This document shows, piece after piece, positions 8,374 through 17,892 of a DNA stretch of 64,000 nt. The DNA comes from Chloroherpetonaceae bacterium (lineage in GTDB: Bacteria > Bacteroidota > Chlorobiia > Chlorobiales > Thermochlorobacteraceae). Below the pieces are notes generated by a model. It was not told where the DNA came from, did not search any database, and saw nothing but the letters and a program-made list of their open reading frames with translations. A program made the translations under genes and the position numbers. Each line of letters opens with the position of its first letter. The stretch's first letter is position 1. The stretch lies in the NCBI GenBank assembly GCA_025056565.1, contig JANWWA010000004.1, positions 125,689-189,688 on the forward strand. Direction: 5' to 3'.

Positions 8374-8381
8374 TAGGTTGC

Positions 8382-9467
8382 TTAGTTTGCGTTTGAGATA
8401 AACTGAGCATTCCGGTGATACTGAACGCTCTCGCTCTTGACAAAGTCAATCAAGGCGCGAAGGTGTGCAGGGTCAATGTCAGGCAAGATGCCGTGCCCTA
8501 AGTTAAAGACGTGCCCAGATGTATCGCTGTGGTCGCCAAACTTTTGCAGAATTTTAGCTGCTTCTTGACGGATAATGTCAGGTGGTGCATAAAGCACCGT
8601 AGGGTCTAAGTTGCCTTGCAAAGCCACGCGGTCAGAAAGTTGCCAGCGTGCCTTACCAATGTCGATGGTCCAGTCTAGCCCGATTGCATCGCAGCCTGTA
8701 CTGACAATCTCGCTGAGAAGTGTGTTAGCACCCTTTGCAAAGACGATAACGGGCACATTCGGGTGCTTCATCTTGACAGTCTGAACTGCCTCATGAAGGT
8801 ATGGCAGCGAAAAGGTCTTGAAGGCTTCTTCACTGAGGAGCGACGCCCAGGTATCAAAAATTTGCACAATGTCGGCACCTGCTTCAATTTGCAAAAGCAG
8901 GTAGTCCGTCAGCACTTTGTTGAGCTTACACAGCAAAGCGTGTGCATCATCGGGACTGGCATATATCATTTGCTTGGCGGCCTTGAAGTCCTTGTTGCCG
9001 CGCCCTTCGACTACATACACGAAAAGCGTCCAAGCAGAGCCTGAAAAGCCAATAATAGGCACGCGTCCCTGTAGCTCACGCTTCGTAAGGCGAATCGCAT
9101 CTTCCACAAAACGAAGTGCGCAAGAGACATCAGGCACAACCAGTTTTTCAATCTCGTAGCGCGTGCGAACAGGCGTGGCAAACTGCGGTCCCTGCGATTC
9201 CTGCATTTCCAGTGGCAAGCCCATCGCCTCAGGCACAACCAGAATGTCCGAAAAAATAATCGCCGCATCAACTTGCAGAATCTCAACTGGCTGAATAGTT
9301 ACTTCCGCTGCCAGTTCAGGGGTTTTGCAAAGCGTCAGGAAATCGGTCTTCTTGCGCACTTCACGGTATTCAGGCAAGTAGCGCCCAGCCTGACGCATAA
9401 TCCAAATTGGTGTGCGTGGAACGGGTTTGCGCTGTAAGGAACGAATAACTAAATCGTTTTTTATCAT
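8382..9467 (-). CDS. hemE: Uroporphyrinogen III decarboxylase
   Basis: This 361-aa cytoplasmic enzyme removes four acetate carboxyls from uroporphyrinogen III to give coproporphyrinogen III, on the shared path to heme and (bacterio)chlorophyll. The substrate-binding signature PIWIMRQAGRYLPEYREVR is at residues 21-39 and GFSGSAWTLFVYVVEG follows near residue 140; HVFNLGHGILPD is near the C-terminus. Full length for the family. It is the first gene of a five-gene minus-strand operon, with a TATCTTTG element 34 nt upstream of its start. Confidence 0.96.
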   Translation of the reverse strand: MIKNDLVIRSLQRKPVPRTPIWIMRQAGRYLPEYREVRKKTDFLTLCKTPELAAEVTIQPVEILQVDAAIIFSDILVVPEAMGLPLEMQESQGPQFATPVRTRYEIEKLVVPDVSCALRFVEDAIRLTKRELQGRVPIIGFSGSAWTLFVYVVEGRGNKDFKAAKQMIYASPDDAHALLCKLNKVLTDYLLLQIEAGADIVQIFDTWASLLSEEAFKTFSLPYLHEAVQTVKMKHPNVPVIVFAKGANTLLSEIVSTGCDAIGLDWTIDIGKARWQLSDRVALQGNLDPTVLYAPPDIIRQEAAKILQKFGDHSDTSGHVFNLGHGILPDIDPAHLRALIDFVKSESVQYHRNAQFISNAN

Positions 9468-9501
9468 CGCTCGGGATAAATGCAGTCGTTTTGAAAGTTA
9501 G

Positions 9502-9509
9502 CAAAGATA
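9502..9509 (-). promoter_or_regulatory. Candidate -7 element for the hemE operon
   Basis: On the minus strand this reads TATCTTTG, an exact TAnnTTTG match, 34 nt before the hemE ATG. No TTG is found 19-21 nt further upstream, so the promoter is incomplete by that criterion. The rest of the 297-nt divergent spacer (9468-9764) shows no gene. A weaker plus-strand TTG (9706-9708) plus TAAATTCG (9729-9736), 20 nt apart, may serve ymdB. Confidence 0.45.
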
Positions 9510-9764
9510 TGAGAAACAGCATAAGAAACAGAGCATTCAGACCGCTCAAAGGATGGATGTGTTGCGAACAACACGCCATGCTGACCGCGCCCCTAACCCT
9601 TCGCTGCAATAGGTAATTCCAGCGAGAATTGGAAAGAAAGTCAAAGCAACCTGATGCCGCAGCCTTGCTACAACTGTAAGGTTTGCAATGCTTTTGCAAG
9701 GCGGATTGGCAAGGGCAAGGGATTGTTGTAAATTCGGCTTTTCTCTAAGCAAACGGATGAAGAT

Positions 9765-10619
9765 ATGTCAAAGACCATCAACATCTTTTTTATGGCAGAT
9801 GTCGTGGGGCAGCCCGGCGTGGATATTGTAGTCAAGCTTCTCAAAAGCTACATTCAGAAATACGATGTGCATTTTACAATCTGCAATGGCGAAAATGCTT
9901 ACCACGGCAAAGGAATGAGCCTTGAAATTCTCCATCAGCTGCGCTCTGCGGGTGTCAACGTCATCTCAGGTGGCAACCACATTTGGGATAACTTCAAGTT
10001 TCACGAAGTTCTAAAGCGCGACCCGCATGTGCTACGCCCGATGAACTACCCAAAGGGCACTTGGGGCACAGGGATGGGCATCTATGACTTGCCCAAAGGA
10101 TTAGGTAAAATCGGCGTGCTGAATTTACAGGGCAGAACTTTTATGTACACAATTGATTGCCCATTTCGCACAGCAGATTGGGCGCTGGAGAAGATGAAAG
10201 ACGTCAAATACATTATCGTTGATATGCATGCCGAAGCAACAGCAGAAAAAGTGGCAATGGGCTGGTATCTTGATGGGCGCGTGTCTGCGGTGATGGGGTC
10301 GCATTCGCACGTGCCGACTGCGGATGAGCGCATCTTACCGAAGGGCACAGGCTACTGCACCGACATTGGAATGACAGGTCCATATGACTCCGTTATCGGA
10401 ATGGTAACGAAATCGGCGATTGAGCGGTTCATTTACCAAACCCCTCACAAGTATGAGTGCGCAACCAACGATGTGCGGCTTTGTGCCATGCTGATTCAGC
10501 TAGACCCTGAGACAGGCAAGTGCGTGCGCTTAGAGCGCATCATCTATCCAGAATTCCCTAAGACCGCACCGCTTAGCACAGCCAAAAAAGAACCGCAGCT
10601 TGATTCCTCAACGGCTTGA
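9765..10619 (+). CDS. ymdB: YmdB-family metallophosphoesterase
   Basis: This 284-aa protein belongs to the YmdB/DR1281 calcineurin-like family (TIGR00282); in Bacillus YmdB is a 2',3'-cyclic nucleotide phosphodiesterase affecting biofilm and motility decisions. Metal ligands are visible in order: MADVVGQPG, CNGENAYHGKG, SGGNHIWDN, IVDMHAEATAEK and GSHSHVPTADE. The phrase TYCTDIGMTGP-like ending (GYCTDIGMTGPYDSVIG) is typical. It overlaps the longest reading of the next gene. The function in this organism is inferred only from family. Confidence 0.9.
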   Translation: MSKTINIFFMADVVGQPGVDIVVKLLKSYIQKYDVHFTICNGENAYHGKGMSLEILHQLRSAGVNVISGGNHIWDNFKFHEVLKRDPHVLRPMNYPKGTWGTGMGIYDLPKGLGKIGVLNLQGRTFMYTIDCPFRTADWALEKMKDVKYIIVDMHAEATAEKVAMGWYLDGRVSAVMGSHSHVPTADERILPKGTGYCTDIGMTGPYDSVIGMVTKSAIERFIYQTPHKYECATNDVRLCAMLIQLDPETGKCVRLERIIYPEFPKTAPLSTAKKEPQLDSSTA

Positions 10620-10632
10620 AAGGTATGCATCA

Positions 10633-11562
10633 ATGCAGGGCACAAAGAGTGCGGTCGTAATAGGCACAGTGGTGTGCTGGCTGAGCTGGACGCCCCTCCT
10701 TGCCCAATCGCTCGATACACTGGTGTTGCTCTATACTGGCGGTGCATTTGGCTACTTGGAAGCATGTCCGTGCTCCAAAGAAAATTTGGGCGGTCTGGCA
10801 CGGCGAATGACGCTCGTGATGCAAACCCGTGCCGCTTTTGGTGAAAAGGTAGTGCTGGTCGACGCGGGCAATCAATTTTCTACCTATCCAAAATCAAGAG
10901 AGGAAGCAGCACTGGTGGCGAATTTGCTTGCGGCAATGCAGTACGATGCCATCAATCTTGCCGAGTATGATTTGACCTACGGACTGGACTTTGCAAAAGT
11001 CACCCTTTCAACACTGCCAGTTGTCTCTACCAACCTAAGCGACAAGCAAGGAGCAACACTGGCGCCACGCTATCGCATCAAACGCATCAGGCGCGTTTCC
11101 ATTGCATTCATCGGTGTGCTGACTGAAAGTGCCTTTGCAAATGCACAAGACTCTGCCAAGATGGATGCAAGGCTTGAGCCTGCCTTGCCTGCATTAGAAC
11201 GCACACTGGAAAGTCTCCGTAAAGAAGCCCCTGACCTCACTGTGCTACTTTTACGCACGCAGGATATTGGCTTAGAGAAGAAGTTGGCAGAGCGCTTTCC
11301 GCAACTGTCAGTGATTATAACCAACTCGGAAGAATTTCTGACTGAGACGCCGTCCAAAGTCGGCAGTACCTTTGTGCTGTCGGCAGGACACGATGGCGAG
11401 TATATCGGTCGCTTGATGCTGATTTTGAACGGAAAAGAGGTGATCAAAGCGGAGAACGCGCTCATACCGCTTTCGCCCAAAGTGCAGAGCGACCCCAAAA
11501 TGGAGGCGGCAATTCAAGCCTTCAAGCAATCGCAAAAGCGAAAGCAAAAAAGTGTCAATTAA
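10633..11562 (+). CDS. Secreted UshA/5'-nucleotidase-like protein with degenerate metal motifs
   Basis: This is a 309-aa exported protein with an N-terminal signal peptide ending near LLAQS. The body resembles the metallophosphoesterase half of UshA-type 5'-nucleotidases: an initial strand [25 protein letters not shown] in place of the GD motif, and [12 protein letters not shown] in place of the GNHEfDyG motif. The usual metal-binding D/H residues are largely missing, so hydrolase activity is doubtful. A CPC motif followed by NLGGLARR is reminiscent of a subgroup with a cysteine pair at this position. I chose the ATG at 10633 because GAAAGG precedes it and it opens the signal peptide; an in-frame ATG at 10600 overlaps ymdB. 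Confidence 0.65.
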   Translation: MQGTKSAVVIGTVVCWLSWTPLLAQSLDTLVLLYTGGAFGYLEACPCSKENLGGLARRMTLVMQTRAAFGEKVVLVDAGNQFSTYPKSREEAALVANLLAAMQYDAINLAEYDLTYGLDFAKVTLSTLPVVSTNLSDKQGATLAPRYRIKRIRRVSIAFIGVLTESAFANAQDSAKMDARLEPALPALERTLESLRKEAPDLTVLLLRTQDIGLEKKLAERFPQLSVIITNSEEFLTETPSKVGSTFVLSAGHDGEYIGRLMLILNGKEVIKAENALIPLSPKVQSDPKMEAAIQAFKQSQKRKQKSVN

Positions 11563-11610
11563 CGACCGTTTAACTTTATCTTTTCAAGCAATGCAAAAGC
11601 AAAACAAAAA
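11521..11610 (+). repeat. Imperfect 30-nt direct repeat spanning the hisI start
   Basis: Copy A (11521-11550) at the 3' end of the UshA-like gene and copy B (11583-11610) at the 5' end of hisI both begin TTCAAGCAAT and continue with the same A-rich pattern. Copy A reads CAATCGCAAAAG where copy B reads CAATGCAAAAG; loss of one C yields the ATG used by hisI. Confidence 0.6.
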
Positions 11611-12025
11611 CGATTTTCTCTCTGCTGTAAAGTTTGACAAAGATGGACTGGTGCCTGTTATCGCACAAGACGCCGTAACGGGGAAAGTCCTAATGCTGGC
11701 GTATATGAACCGCGAAAGTTTGGAAATCACGATTGCCGAGAAAAAGGCGTGTTACTGGAGCCGCAGTCGCCGAGAACTTTGGCGCAAGGGCGCTACATCA
11801 GGCAATACGCAGGAGGTCAAGGAGATTTTGCTGGATTGTGATGGTGATGCAATCGTGCTCAAAGTTATGCAGAAAGGCGGCGCTTGTCACACGGGCTATG
11901 AGTCGTGCTTCTACCGCCGAATGACACCAGATGGGGCACTCGAGATTTGTGACCAAATTGTCTTCGACGCAGAAACCACATATGGAAAAGTTGCACAAAA
12001 GCCAGCCTCTAAACCAGAGCCGTAA
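11591..12025 (+). CDS. hisI: Phosphoribosyl-AMP cyclohydrolase
   Basis: This 144-aa enzyme opens the purine ring of PR-AMP in histidine synthesis. Conserved segments are [38 protein letters not shown] (metal-binding aspartates) and [13 protein letters not shown] (zinc cysteine and histidine). It is the stand-alone HisI form without the HisE pyrophosphohydrolase domain; hisE is not in view. The ATG at 11591 was chosen over an in-frame GTG at 11552 that overlaps the preceding gene; neither has a good ribosome-binding site. It overlaps menG by about 44 nt if that start is right. Confidence 0.92.
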   Translation: MQKQNKNDFLSAVKFDKDGLVPVIAQDAVTGKVLMLAYMNRESLEITIAEKKACYWSRSRRELWRKGATSGNTQEVKEILLDCDGDAIVLKVMQKGGACHTGYESCFYRRMTPDGALEICDQIVFDAETTYGKVAQKPASKPEP

Positions 12026-12746
12026 CGCTGTCCAGAAAGCGGAGGCGCTGGCGCAGCAGAAGTCGCATCGAGCGGTGCGGCAGATGTTTGATGAAATTGC
12101 GCCTGTCTACGACTTACTCAACCGCACGCTAAGTCTGGGACTGGACCAATACTGGCGCCGAACTGCAGTGAAGCTGGCATACCAGATGCTGTCGCCACGC
12201 CAAGCATTCTCAGCCTTAGATGTAGCCACGGGCACTGGTGATTTTGCACAGTTGCTGCAGGATTTACCAGCTTGCACGGCGGTAGTCGGCATTGACCTCT
12301 CAGCGGAAATGCTGCGCTATGCACAACGCAAAGTGCCGACGGCTCGCTTTGAAGCAGCGGCTGTCGAAGCCCTGCCTTTCGAGAGCGAAACCTTCGAGCT
12401 TGTAACCATTGGCTTTGGCGCACGCAATTTTGCCGACCTGTCAAGAGGGCTAAGCGAGATTTATCGTGTGCTGAAGCCGAACGGTGTGGCTGTCTTTCTT
12501 GAGCCGATGCTTCCGCGTCGTGCTCTGCTGCGCAGAATCTACAGCGCTTACTTTAAGCATCTTTTGCCGCGCCTTGCATCACTCCTAAGTCCATCGGATT
12601 ATGCATACTACTACCTACCTTGCTCTGTGGAAGCCTTTGCAAGTGGCGAAGACTTTTTGTTGCAGTTAGGCAAAGTGCGCTTTCGCAAGGCGCTGTGGCG
12701 CACCTTGAGCTTTGAGACCGCCGCAATCTATTTGGCTCAGAAATAG
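11982..12746 (+). CDS. menG: Demethylmenaquinone methyltransferase (UbiE/MenG family)
   Basis: This 254-aa SAM-dependent C-methyltransferase carries out the last step of menaquinone synthesis. Features are [24 protein letters not shown] motif [13 protein letters not shown], and [23 protein letters not shown], the family signature. A shorter start next to MFDEIA would remove conserved residues, and the ATG at 11982 leaves a moderate N-terminal tail, so it is a compromise; an in-frame ATG at 11931 is also possible. The start lies inside hisI. No other men genes are in the window. It converges on metG with an 11-nt gap. Confidence 0.9.
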   Translation: MEKLHKSQPLNQSRNAVQKAEALAQQKSHRAVRQMFDEIAPVYDLLNRTLSLGLDQYWRRTAVKLAYQMLSPRQAFSALDVATGTGDFAQLLQDLPACTAVVGIDLSAEMLRYAQRKVPTARFEAAAVEALPFESETFELVTIGFGARNFADLSRGLSEIYRVLKPNGVAVFLEPMLPRRALLRRIYSAYFKHLLPRLASLLSPSDYAYYYLPCSVEAFASGEDFLLQLGKVRFRKALWRTLSFETAAIYLAQK

Positions 12747-12757
12747 AGACTTAGGCA

Positions 12758-14875
12758 TTACTTCACAGGTCTACCGCTAAGGCTGTCGCCCGCTACAGTT
12801 ACAACGCAGAGCTTTCCATCTGCGTCCTCCACCGCAAGCAGCATTCCCTGCGACTCAATGCCGCGTATTTTGCGTGGCGCAAGGTTGGCAACCACGATGA
12901 TGTTCTTGCCAAGCATTTCCTCAGGCTTGTAATGCTCAGCAATGCCTGAAAGAATGGTGCATGTCTTGCTGCCAATCTTGACCGAGAGCCTAAGGAGCTT
13001 GTCCGCTTTGGGTACTCTTTCAGCAGCGACAACTGTGCCGATGCGCAAATCGATTTTTTCGAACTCTTCAATTGTGATAGGAGGCTTGATGGGTGCAAAG
13101 CCATCGGTAGGTGCGACTTGCTGAGCTAGCTTCTCTGCATCTGCAGCTTCGGCAGCCTTGATAAGGTCGTCAATCTTTTTGAGTTCGGGTTCAATTTCGC
13201 GGTCATCAATTTTGCGAAAGAGGATTTCAGATTCGCCAGAAAGTTTATGCCCTGCTTTGAGAGCGGGCTTTTTGGCATCATTCCAGCAAATTTTGCCGTC
13301 TATGCCGAGCATTCGAAGAATCTTCTGCGATGTATGTGGCAAAATTGGCTCAAAGAGCACCGCTAAGGTGAAGCAGAGATTTAGCGAGACGGCAATTGAC
13401 TTCGCAGAGGCTTCAGGATTGGTTTTGTAGGTCTTCCAAGGCTCTGTTTCTGCAAGGTAACGATTGGCACGGCGGGCAATTTCCATCGTGTAAAATGCAG
13501 CGTCCCGAATGTGGAAACCCTCATAAGCCTCGTCAATTTTGCGGAAAGCCTCTATGAAGTCTGAACCCAGTGCTTCCCAGTCGCTCAGGGTGCATTCAGC
13601 AGGGACGGTGCCACCAAAGCGTGTGTTGCAAAAGTCCACTGCGCGTTTAACGAAGTTGCCTAAAGTGTCAGCTAACTCACCATTGGTTCGATTCTGAAAA
13701 TCTTTCCAGCTAAAATCTGTGTCGTGTGTCTCAGGATAGTTCATCGCAATCGTGTAGCGCAGTGCATCGGCAGGAAACTTTTCTAAGAATTCGTGCAAGT
13801 AGACTGCATAGCCCCGTGACTTGGAAAACTTTTTGCCCTCAATGTTCATAAACTCCGACGCAACGACATTATCCACCAACACATACTTCTCCGTGCTGCC
13901 TTCATTTTTAGCCATCAGCATCGCAGGGAACATTAGGGCATGAAAGACCACATTGTCTTTGCCAATGAAGTGCACAAGGCGCGTGTCGTCCCGAAGCCAG
14001 TATTCTTTCCACTTGTCAGGCTCACCGATTTTTTCTGCCCACTCTTTAGTTGAAGAGATATAGCCAAGCACGGCGTCGTACCACACATAAATCACCTTAC
14101 CTTCAGCATCTTTTTCCTCGAGCGGCACTTTGACACCCCAGCTCACATCACGCGTGATAGCGCGGTCGCCCAAGCCTTCTTTAAGCCATGCTCGAGCGTA
14201 GTTAATAACGTTCTGCCGCCACTCGCCAGAGCGTTCTTTTTCGTCGATGAAGGCTTCCAAGGCTTTCTGATAGCGACCAAGCGGGAAATACCAGTGCAGC
14301 GTTTCACGCAAAATGGGTGTTTTGCCCGTGAGTTTGCTCTTGGGATTGATGAGTTCTGTTGGGGTTAGATAAGTGCCACAGTTTTCGCACTGGTCGCCAT
14401 TTGCTTCAGGATGTCTGCAGACGGGGCAAGTGCCCACAATGTAACGATCGGCTAAAAACATTTTGGCATCTTCATCATAAAACTGCTTCTCGACTTTTTT
14501 GACGAAAATGCCTTTCCTTGCCATATCAAGGAAAAATTCCTGCGTGGTCTGGTGGTGAATGGGCAAAGATGTGCGCGAGAAATTGTCAAACGAAATGCCA
14601 AGCTTTTGCAAGGCTTCCTTTTGCAAGGCGTGAAACTTATCGACAAGGGCTTGGGGCGTGGTGCCAGCTTTTTCAGCCGCAATAGTAATCGCTGCGCCAT
14701 GTTCATCAGAACCGCCAATGTGGATGATGTCTTCGCCGCATAGGCGCTTGTAGCGCACGAAAATATCCGCTGGAATGAAAGTGCCTGCACAGTGTCCAAG
14801 ATGCAGGGGGCCGTTGGCATAAGGCAAAGCTGTCGTAACCAGTGTTCGTGTAAAGCGCTTCGCAGACATGCTCAA
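12758..14875 (-). CDS. metG: Methionyl-tRNA synthetase with C-terminal tRNA-binding domain
   Basis: This 705-aa class I synthetase charges tRNA-Met. The HIGH-type motif is LHLGH, the KMSKS-type motif is KFSKSRG, and a zinc knuckle lies between them (CPVCRHPEANGDQCENCG). After the anticodon-binding helical domain there is a linker rich in D, K and A and a C-terminal EMAP/Trbp111-like OB domain (IDLRIGTVVAAERVPKADKL) that promotes dimerisation and tRNA binding. A second ATG two codons in (14869) is equally possible. It converges with menG. Confidence 0.96.
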   Translation of the reverse strand: MSMSAKRFTRTLVTTALPYANGPLHLGHCAGTFIPADIFVRYKRLCGEDIIHIGGSDEHGAAITIAAEKAGTTPQALVDKFHALQKEALQKLGISFDNFSRTSLPIHHQTTQEFFLDMARKGIFVKKVEKQFYDEDAKMFLADRYIVGTCPVCRHPEANGDQCENCGTYLTPTELINPKSKLTGKTPILRETLHWYFPLGRYQKALEAFIDEKERSGEWRQNVINYARAWLKEGLGDRAITRDVSWGVKVPLEEKDAEGKVIYVWYDAVLGYISSTKEWAEKIGEPDKWKEYWLRDDTRLVHFIGKDNVVFHALMFPAMLMAKNEGSTEKYVLVDNVVASEFMNIEGKKFSKSRGYAVYLHEFLEKFPADALRYTIAMNYPETHDTDFSWKDFQNRTNGELADTLGNFVKRAVDFCNTRFGGTVPAECTLSDWEALGSDFIEAFRKIDEAYEGFHIRDAAFYTMEIARRANRYLAETEPWKTYKTNPEASAKSIAVSLNLCFTLAVLFEPILPHTSQKILRMLGIDGKICWNDAKKPALKAGHKLSGESEILFRKIDDREIEPELKKIDDLIKAAEAADAEKLAQQVAPTDGFAPIKPPITIEEFEKIDLRIGTVVAAERVPKADKLLRLSVKIGSKTCTILSGIAEHYKPEEMLGKNIIVVANLAPRKIRGIESQGMLLAVEDADGKLCVVTVAGDSLSGRPVK

Positions 14876-15321
14876 AAAAAGAGTTAAAAAGCCGAAGTAT
14901 CAATATACAGACTTTATGCAAATTTGCTGATGGATGAAAACAGCCTTGCAGGTGTGCAGGAGGCTTAAATTGCACTGGGGTGAGTGGCGACTGTAGCAGA
15001 TTGGAGAGGAACAAGCGTGTAGCGTGCACAGAGAGCTGAAGAGTGCTTACACTTGAAATTGAGCGCTCGCCTGAAAGGTTTACCATGATGCGGAATTTTT
15101 GTAGATACGCATTTCACACAAGCGGGGCACAGCATAGCCAAAGCAAGGCGGAAGTTGCCCCTCATGCGCTACAGCCACTTCAGCTGCTGGGTAGCAAAAT
15201 TCAAGTTGAGAAATGCGACATGACTGCGTATAAGGATTCCAACCTTGCTATGCAAGTAGACTGTTCTAACTGTTAGCGGCGCTGCATAGCGGTGTTACCA
15301 TACTGATGCAATTTCACAACG
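14876..15321 (+). other. 446-nt divergent spacer between metG and lpxH
   Basis: This intergenic stretch should contain the metG (minus) and lpxH (plus) promoters, but I find no exact TAnnTTTG element with a -33 partner for either. Two short frames cross it on opposite strands (plus 15043-15276; minus 14706-15086) without recognisable protein character. No tRNA, terminator or riboswitch-like structure was recognised. A small RNA gene cannot be excluded by eye. Confidence 0.5.
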
Positions 15322-16116
15322 ATGAAGAAAACTTACTTTTTTAGCGACGTGCATTTTGGCTTGCAAGAGCGGCACATTGAAGAAGCCAAAATGAACTTGA
15401 TGCTTAGGCTACTCGGCGAAGTAGGGCAAGAGGGCAAACGACTCTATATGGTCGGTGACATTTTGGATTACTGGATGGAATACAAGCATGTCGTGCCCAA
15501 AGGACATTTTCGATTTTTTGCGGCACTCTACGACTTGGTGCAAAGCGGTGTGGAAGTGCATTATATCGCAGGCAATCACGACTTCTACTTGGGCAAGTAT
15601 TTTGATGAGGAAATAGGCATCAAGACGCACTACGGCGCAGTGCTTCACGACATTGACGGCAAACGCTTCTACATCTTGCATGGCGATGGGGTAGGCAGAG
15701 GCGACACAGGCTACAAGATTTTCCGTGCCGTCGTGCGCAACGATTTTAACCTAAGTTGGTTTCGCTGGCTGCACCCTGATTTCGGCGTGGGCTTAATGGC
15801 ATTTCTCTCCAAACTCTCGCGCAAGCATTCCTACACTGAAAAAGATGATGGAGAAAACGAGCGGCTAATCGTGTTTGCTAATGAAGAACTATCGCGCATA
15901 CCGTTTGACTACTTCGTTTGTGGACATCGCCACATCGTCAAGTTGCATCGATTACGCAATCAGAAAAGCTATTACGTAAACTGTGGCACGTGGATTGGTG
16001 GCACACCAACATATGCTGTGTTTGACGGTATCGAGATGCGACTGATGAAAGCCAAAACGCAAGAGGTGCTCTTTTCAGAGTCGCAGCAAGTAGAGACGCT
16101 GACGGAATCGCTCTAA
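15322..16116 (+). CDS. lpxH: UDP-2,3-diacylglucosamine pyrophosphatase (LpxH-like metallophosphoesterase)
   Basis: This 264-aa calcineurin-like phosphoesterase is predicted to cleave UDP-2,3-diacyl-GlcN to lipid X in lipid A synthesis. Metal-binding motifs are [31 protein letters not shown] and CGHRHIVK. The arrangement and the GNHDF/LHGD pairing match the LpxH-type group found in Bacteroidota/Chlorobiota. Lipid A genes fit with kdsB in the window. Another phosphoesterase function is possible. Confidence 0.78.
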   Translation: MKKTYFFSDVHFGLQERHIEEAKMNLMLRLLGEVGQEGKRLYMVGDILDYWMEYKHVVPKGHFRFFAALYDLVQSGVEVHYIAGNHDFYLGKYFDEEIGIKTHYGAVLHDIDGKRFYILHGDGVGRGDTGYKIFRAVVRNDFNLSWFRWLHPDFGVGLMAFLSKLSRKHSYTEKDDGENERLIVFANEELSRIPFDYFVCGHRHIVKLHRLRNQKSYYVNCGTWIGGTPTYAVFDGIEMRLMKAKTQEVLFSESQQVETLTESL

Positions 16117-16147
16117 CTTATTCAGCTATCAAAAAACGCATCACAAA

Positions 16148-17023
16148 ATGCCAAACATTCTTAAACTGGGCTTGCCCAAAGGTTCTTTGCAAGACGCAAC
16201 GCTGGATTTATTTGCCAGAGCAGGCTTTCATTTCATTGTGCGTGAGCGCTCCTACTTCCCCTCAATTGATGATGATGAACTCTCTGCAATTTTGATTCGG
16301 GCGCAAGAGATGGCGCGCTATGTCGAGCAAGGCGCATTTGACTGCGGACTGACAGGCAAAGACTGGATTATTGAAACCAATGCGAAAGTCATTGAGGTGG
16401 CTGACCTTGTGTATTCCAAAGCCTCTATGCGCCCTGTGCGCTGGGTGCTGGCTGTGCCAGAGAATTCCCCCATTCAGTCGGTGAAGGATTTGGAAGGCAA
16501 GCGCATTGCTACAGAGGTCGTCAATATCACCAAAGCCTACTTAGCAAGGCACGGCGTCAATGCCGATGTGGAGTATAGCTGGGGTGCTACGGAAGTCAAG
16601 CCGCCCGACCTTGCTGATGCAATTGTAGAAGTTACAGAAACAGGCACATCGCTGCGCGCCAATAAGCTGCGCATTGTGGAGACGGTGTTGGAGTCCAATA
16701 CGAAATTCATTGCAAATGAAAAGTCTTGGAACGACAAGTGGAAGCGCGAAAAAATTGAAAACATTGCGATGCTCTTACAAGGCGCCATCAATGCGATGGG
16801 CAAGGTAGGCTTAAAGTTCAACATTCGAAGAGAGGACTTGAAAGGGCTTGTGCATAAGCTGCCCGCCCTGCGCAACCCGACGGTTTCACCACTCTCGGCA
16901 GAAGAGTGGGTCGCTGTGGAAATCATTGTGGAGGAGAAGGTGGTGCGCACGCTGATTCCGGAGCTGAAACGTGCAGGTGCCGAGGGCATCTTTGAATATG
17001 AAATCAACAAACTGATTTACTAA
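16148..17023 (+). CDS. hisG: ATP phosphoribosyltransferase, long form
   Basis: This 291-aa enzyme condenses ATP and PRPP in the first step of histidine synthesis. It begins [18 protein letters not shown] as in HisG, carries the PRPP loop [18 protein letters not shown], and has a C-terminal ACT-like regulatory domain from about residue 210, so it is the long, histidine-inhibited form that needs no HisZ. It follows lpxH by 31 nt and is not next to hisI, so histidine genes are dispersed. Confidence 0.95.
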   Translation: MPNILKLGLPKGSLQDATLDLFARAGFHFIVRERSYFPSIDDDELSAILIRAQEMARYVEQGAFDCGLTGKDWIIETNAKVIEVADLVYSKASMRPVRWVLAVPENSPIQSVKDLEGKRIATEVVNITKAYLARHGVNADVEYSWGATEVKPPDLADAIVEVTETGTSLRANKLRIVETVLESNTKFIANEKSWNDKWKREKIENIAMLLQGAINAMGKVGLKFNIRREDLKGLVHKLPALRNPTVSPLSAEEWVAVEIIVEEKVVRTLIPELKRAGAEGIFEYEINKLIY

Positions 17024-17123
17024 GCATTGCGCAGAGCCGCATCGCTAAGCCCAGCGCGTGGCGCGCTAAACCGTAGCGGCACAAAAGCTGTAATCTTTTG
17101 GGTAAAAGTTCTATATTTCAAAA

Positions 17124-17816
17124 ATGAACAAAGTCTCGCCGAATCCGAAGTTCTTGCAGGAACGAAGTTTTGTCCTTAGTTCTAAACTTTTGACAACCGT
17201 GGCTGAGCAAGTGAAACATACCCGTTCCGCCGCTGAGGAGCGGCTTATTCGCGTGGCAGTGATTACGGTGAGCGACAGAGCTTATCAAGGCATCTACAAA
17301 GACGAATCTGGACCCAAAGTGGCCGCAGCCTTCCCCAAAGACCAATATGAGGTGGTAATTACCAAAATTGTGCCCGACGAAATCAAGGCGATTGCCGATG
17401 AAATTATCAACTGTGTCGACAAGGAGCATGTCGATGTCGTCGTTACAACAGGTGGGGCTGGCTGTTCAGCACGCGATGTAACGCCCGATGCAACGGCTGC
17501 AGTCATTCACCGTGAGGTAATTGGCTTTTCAGAGGTGATTCGCCTGGCTAATCGTGATAAGAATCCGAATCTGATTCTGTCACGTGGCGTGAGTGGAATT
17601 CGCAACCAATCCGTGATTATCAATCTGCCCGGCAATCCAGAAAATGCGCGGTTAGCCGTAGAATCGGTTTTACCTGCGATTCCGCACTGCATTAAGACGA
17701 TGCGCCAGCAAAAGCCGTTAAAACGAGTTGGCTCAACGCCACACGGGCATATCAGTCAAACAGGCCAGAAAGGCAGCGCAAGCAGCGGTGCTAAAACCAA
17801 GCAAACCAAGCATTAG
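17124..17816 (+). CDS. mog: MogA/MoaB-type molybdopterin adenylyltransferase
   Basis: This 230-aa protein contains a MoaB/MogA domain at about residues 40-190: VAVITVSDRAYQGIYKDESG, the GGAGCSARDVTPDAT loop and VIINLPGNPENARLAVE. In the family it adenylates molybdopterin before molybdenum insertion. It has an N-terminal extension of about 38 residues and a C-terminal lysine/glycine/serine-rich tail, so it is longer than the usual 160-200 aa; the start at 17124 could be late-initiated but no closer Met is available. No other moa/moe genes are near. Confidence 0.85.
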   Translation: MNKVSPNPKFLQERSFVLSSKLLTTVAEQVKHTRSAAEERLIRVAVITVSDRAYQGIYKDESGPKVAAAFPKDQYEVVITKIVPDEIKAIADEIINCVDKEHVDVVVTTGGAGCSARDVTPDATAAVIHREVIGFSEVIRLANRDKNPNLILSRGVSGIRNQSVIINLPGNPENARLAVESVLPAIPHCIKTMRQQKPLKRVGSTPHGHISQTGQKGSASSGAKTKQTKH

Positions 17817-17892
17817 CTATTTGCAAGTGCTCTGGGCGAAACCGAGTTTGCAGTCCCTTTGTTTTCCTTGAAGTTGTAAACACCTTAGTGCT

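Noticed and set aside
14706-15276. Short frames across the metG-lpxH spacer
   Set aside because: No recognisable motifs, partly antisense to metG, and no start signals.
17053-17067. Perfect hairpin AGCGCG-TGG-CGCGCT after hisG as a terminator
   Set aside because: No T-run follows on either strand; stable but not an intrinsic terminator by the usual rule.
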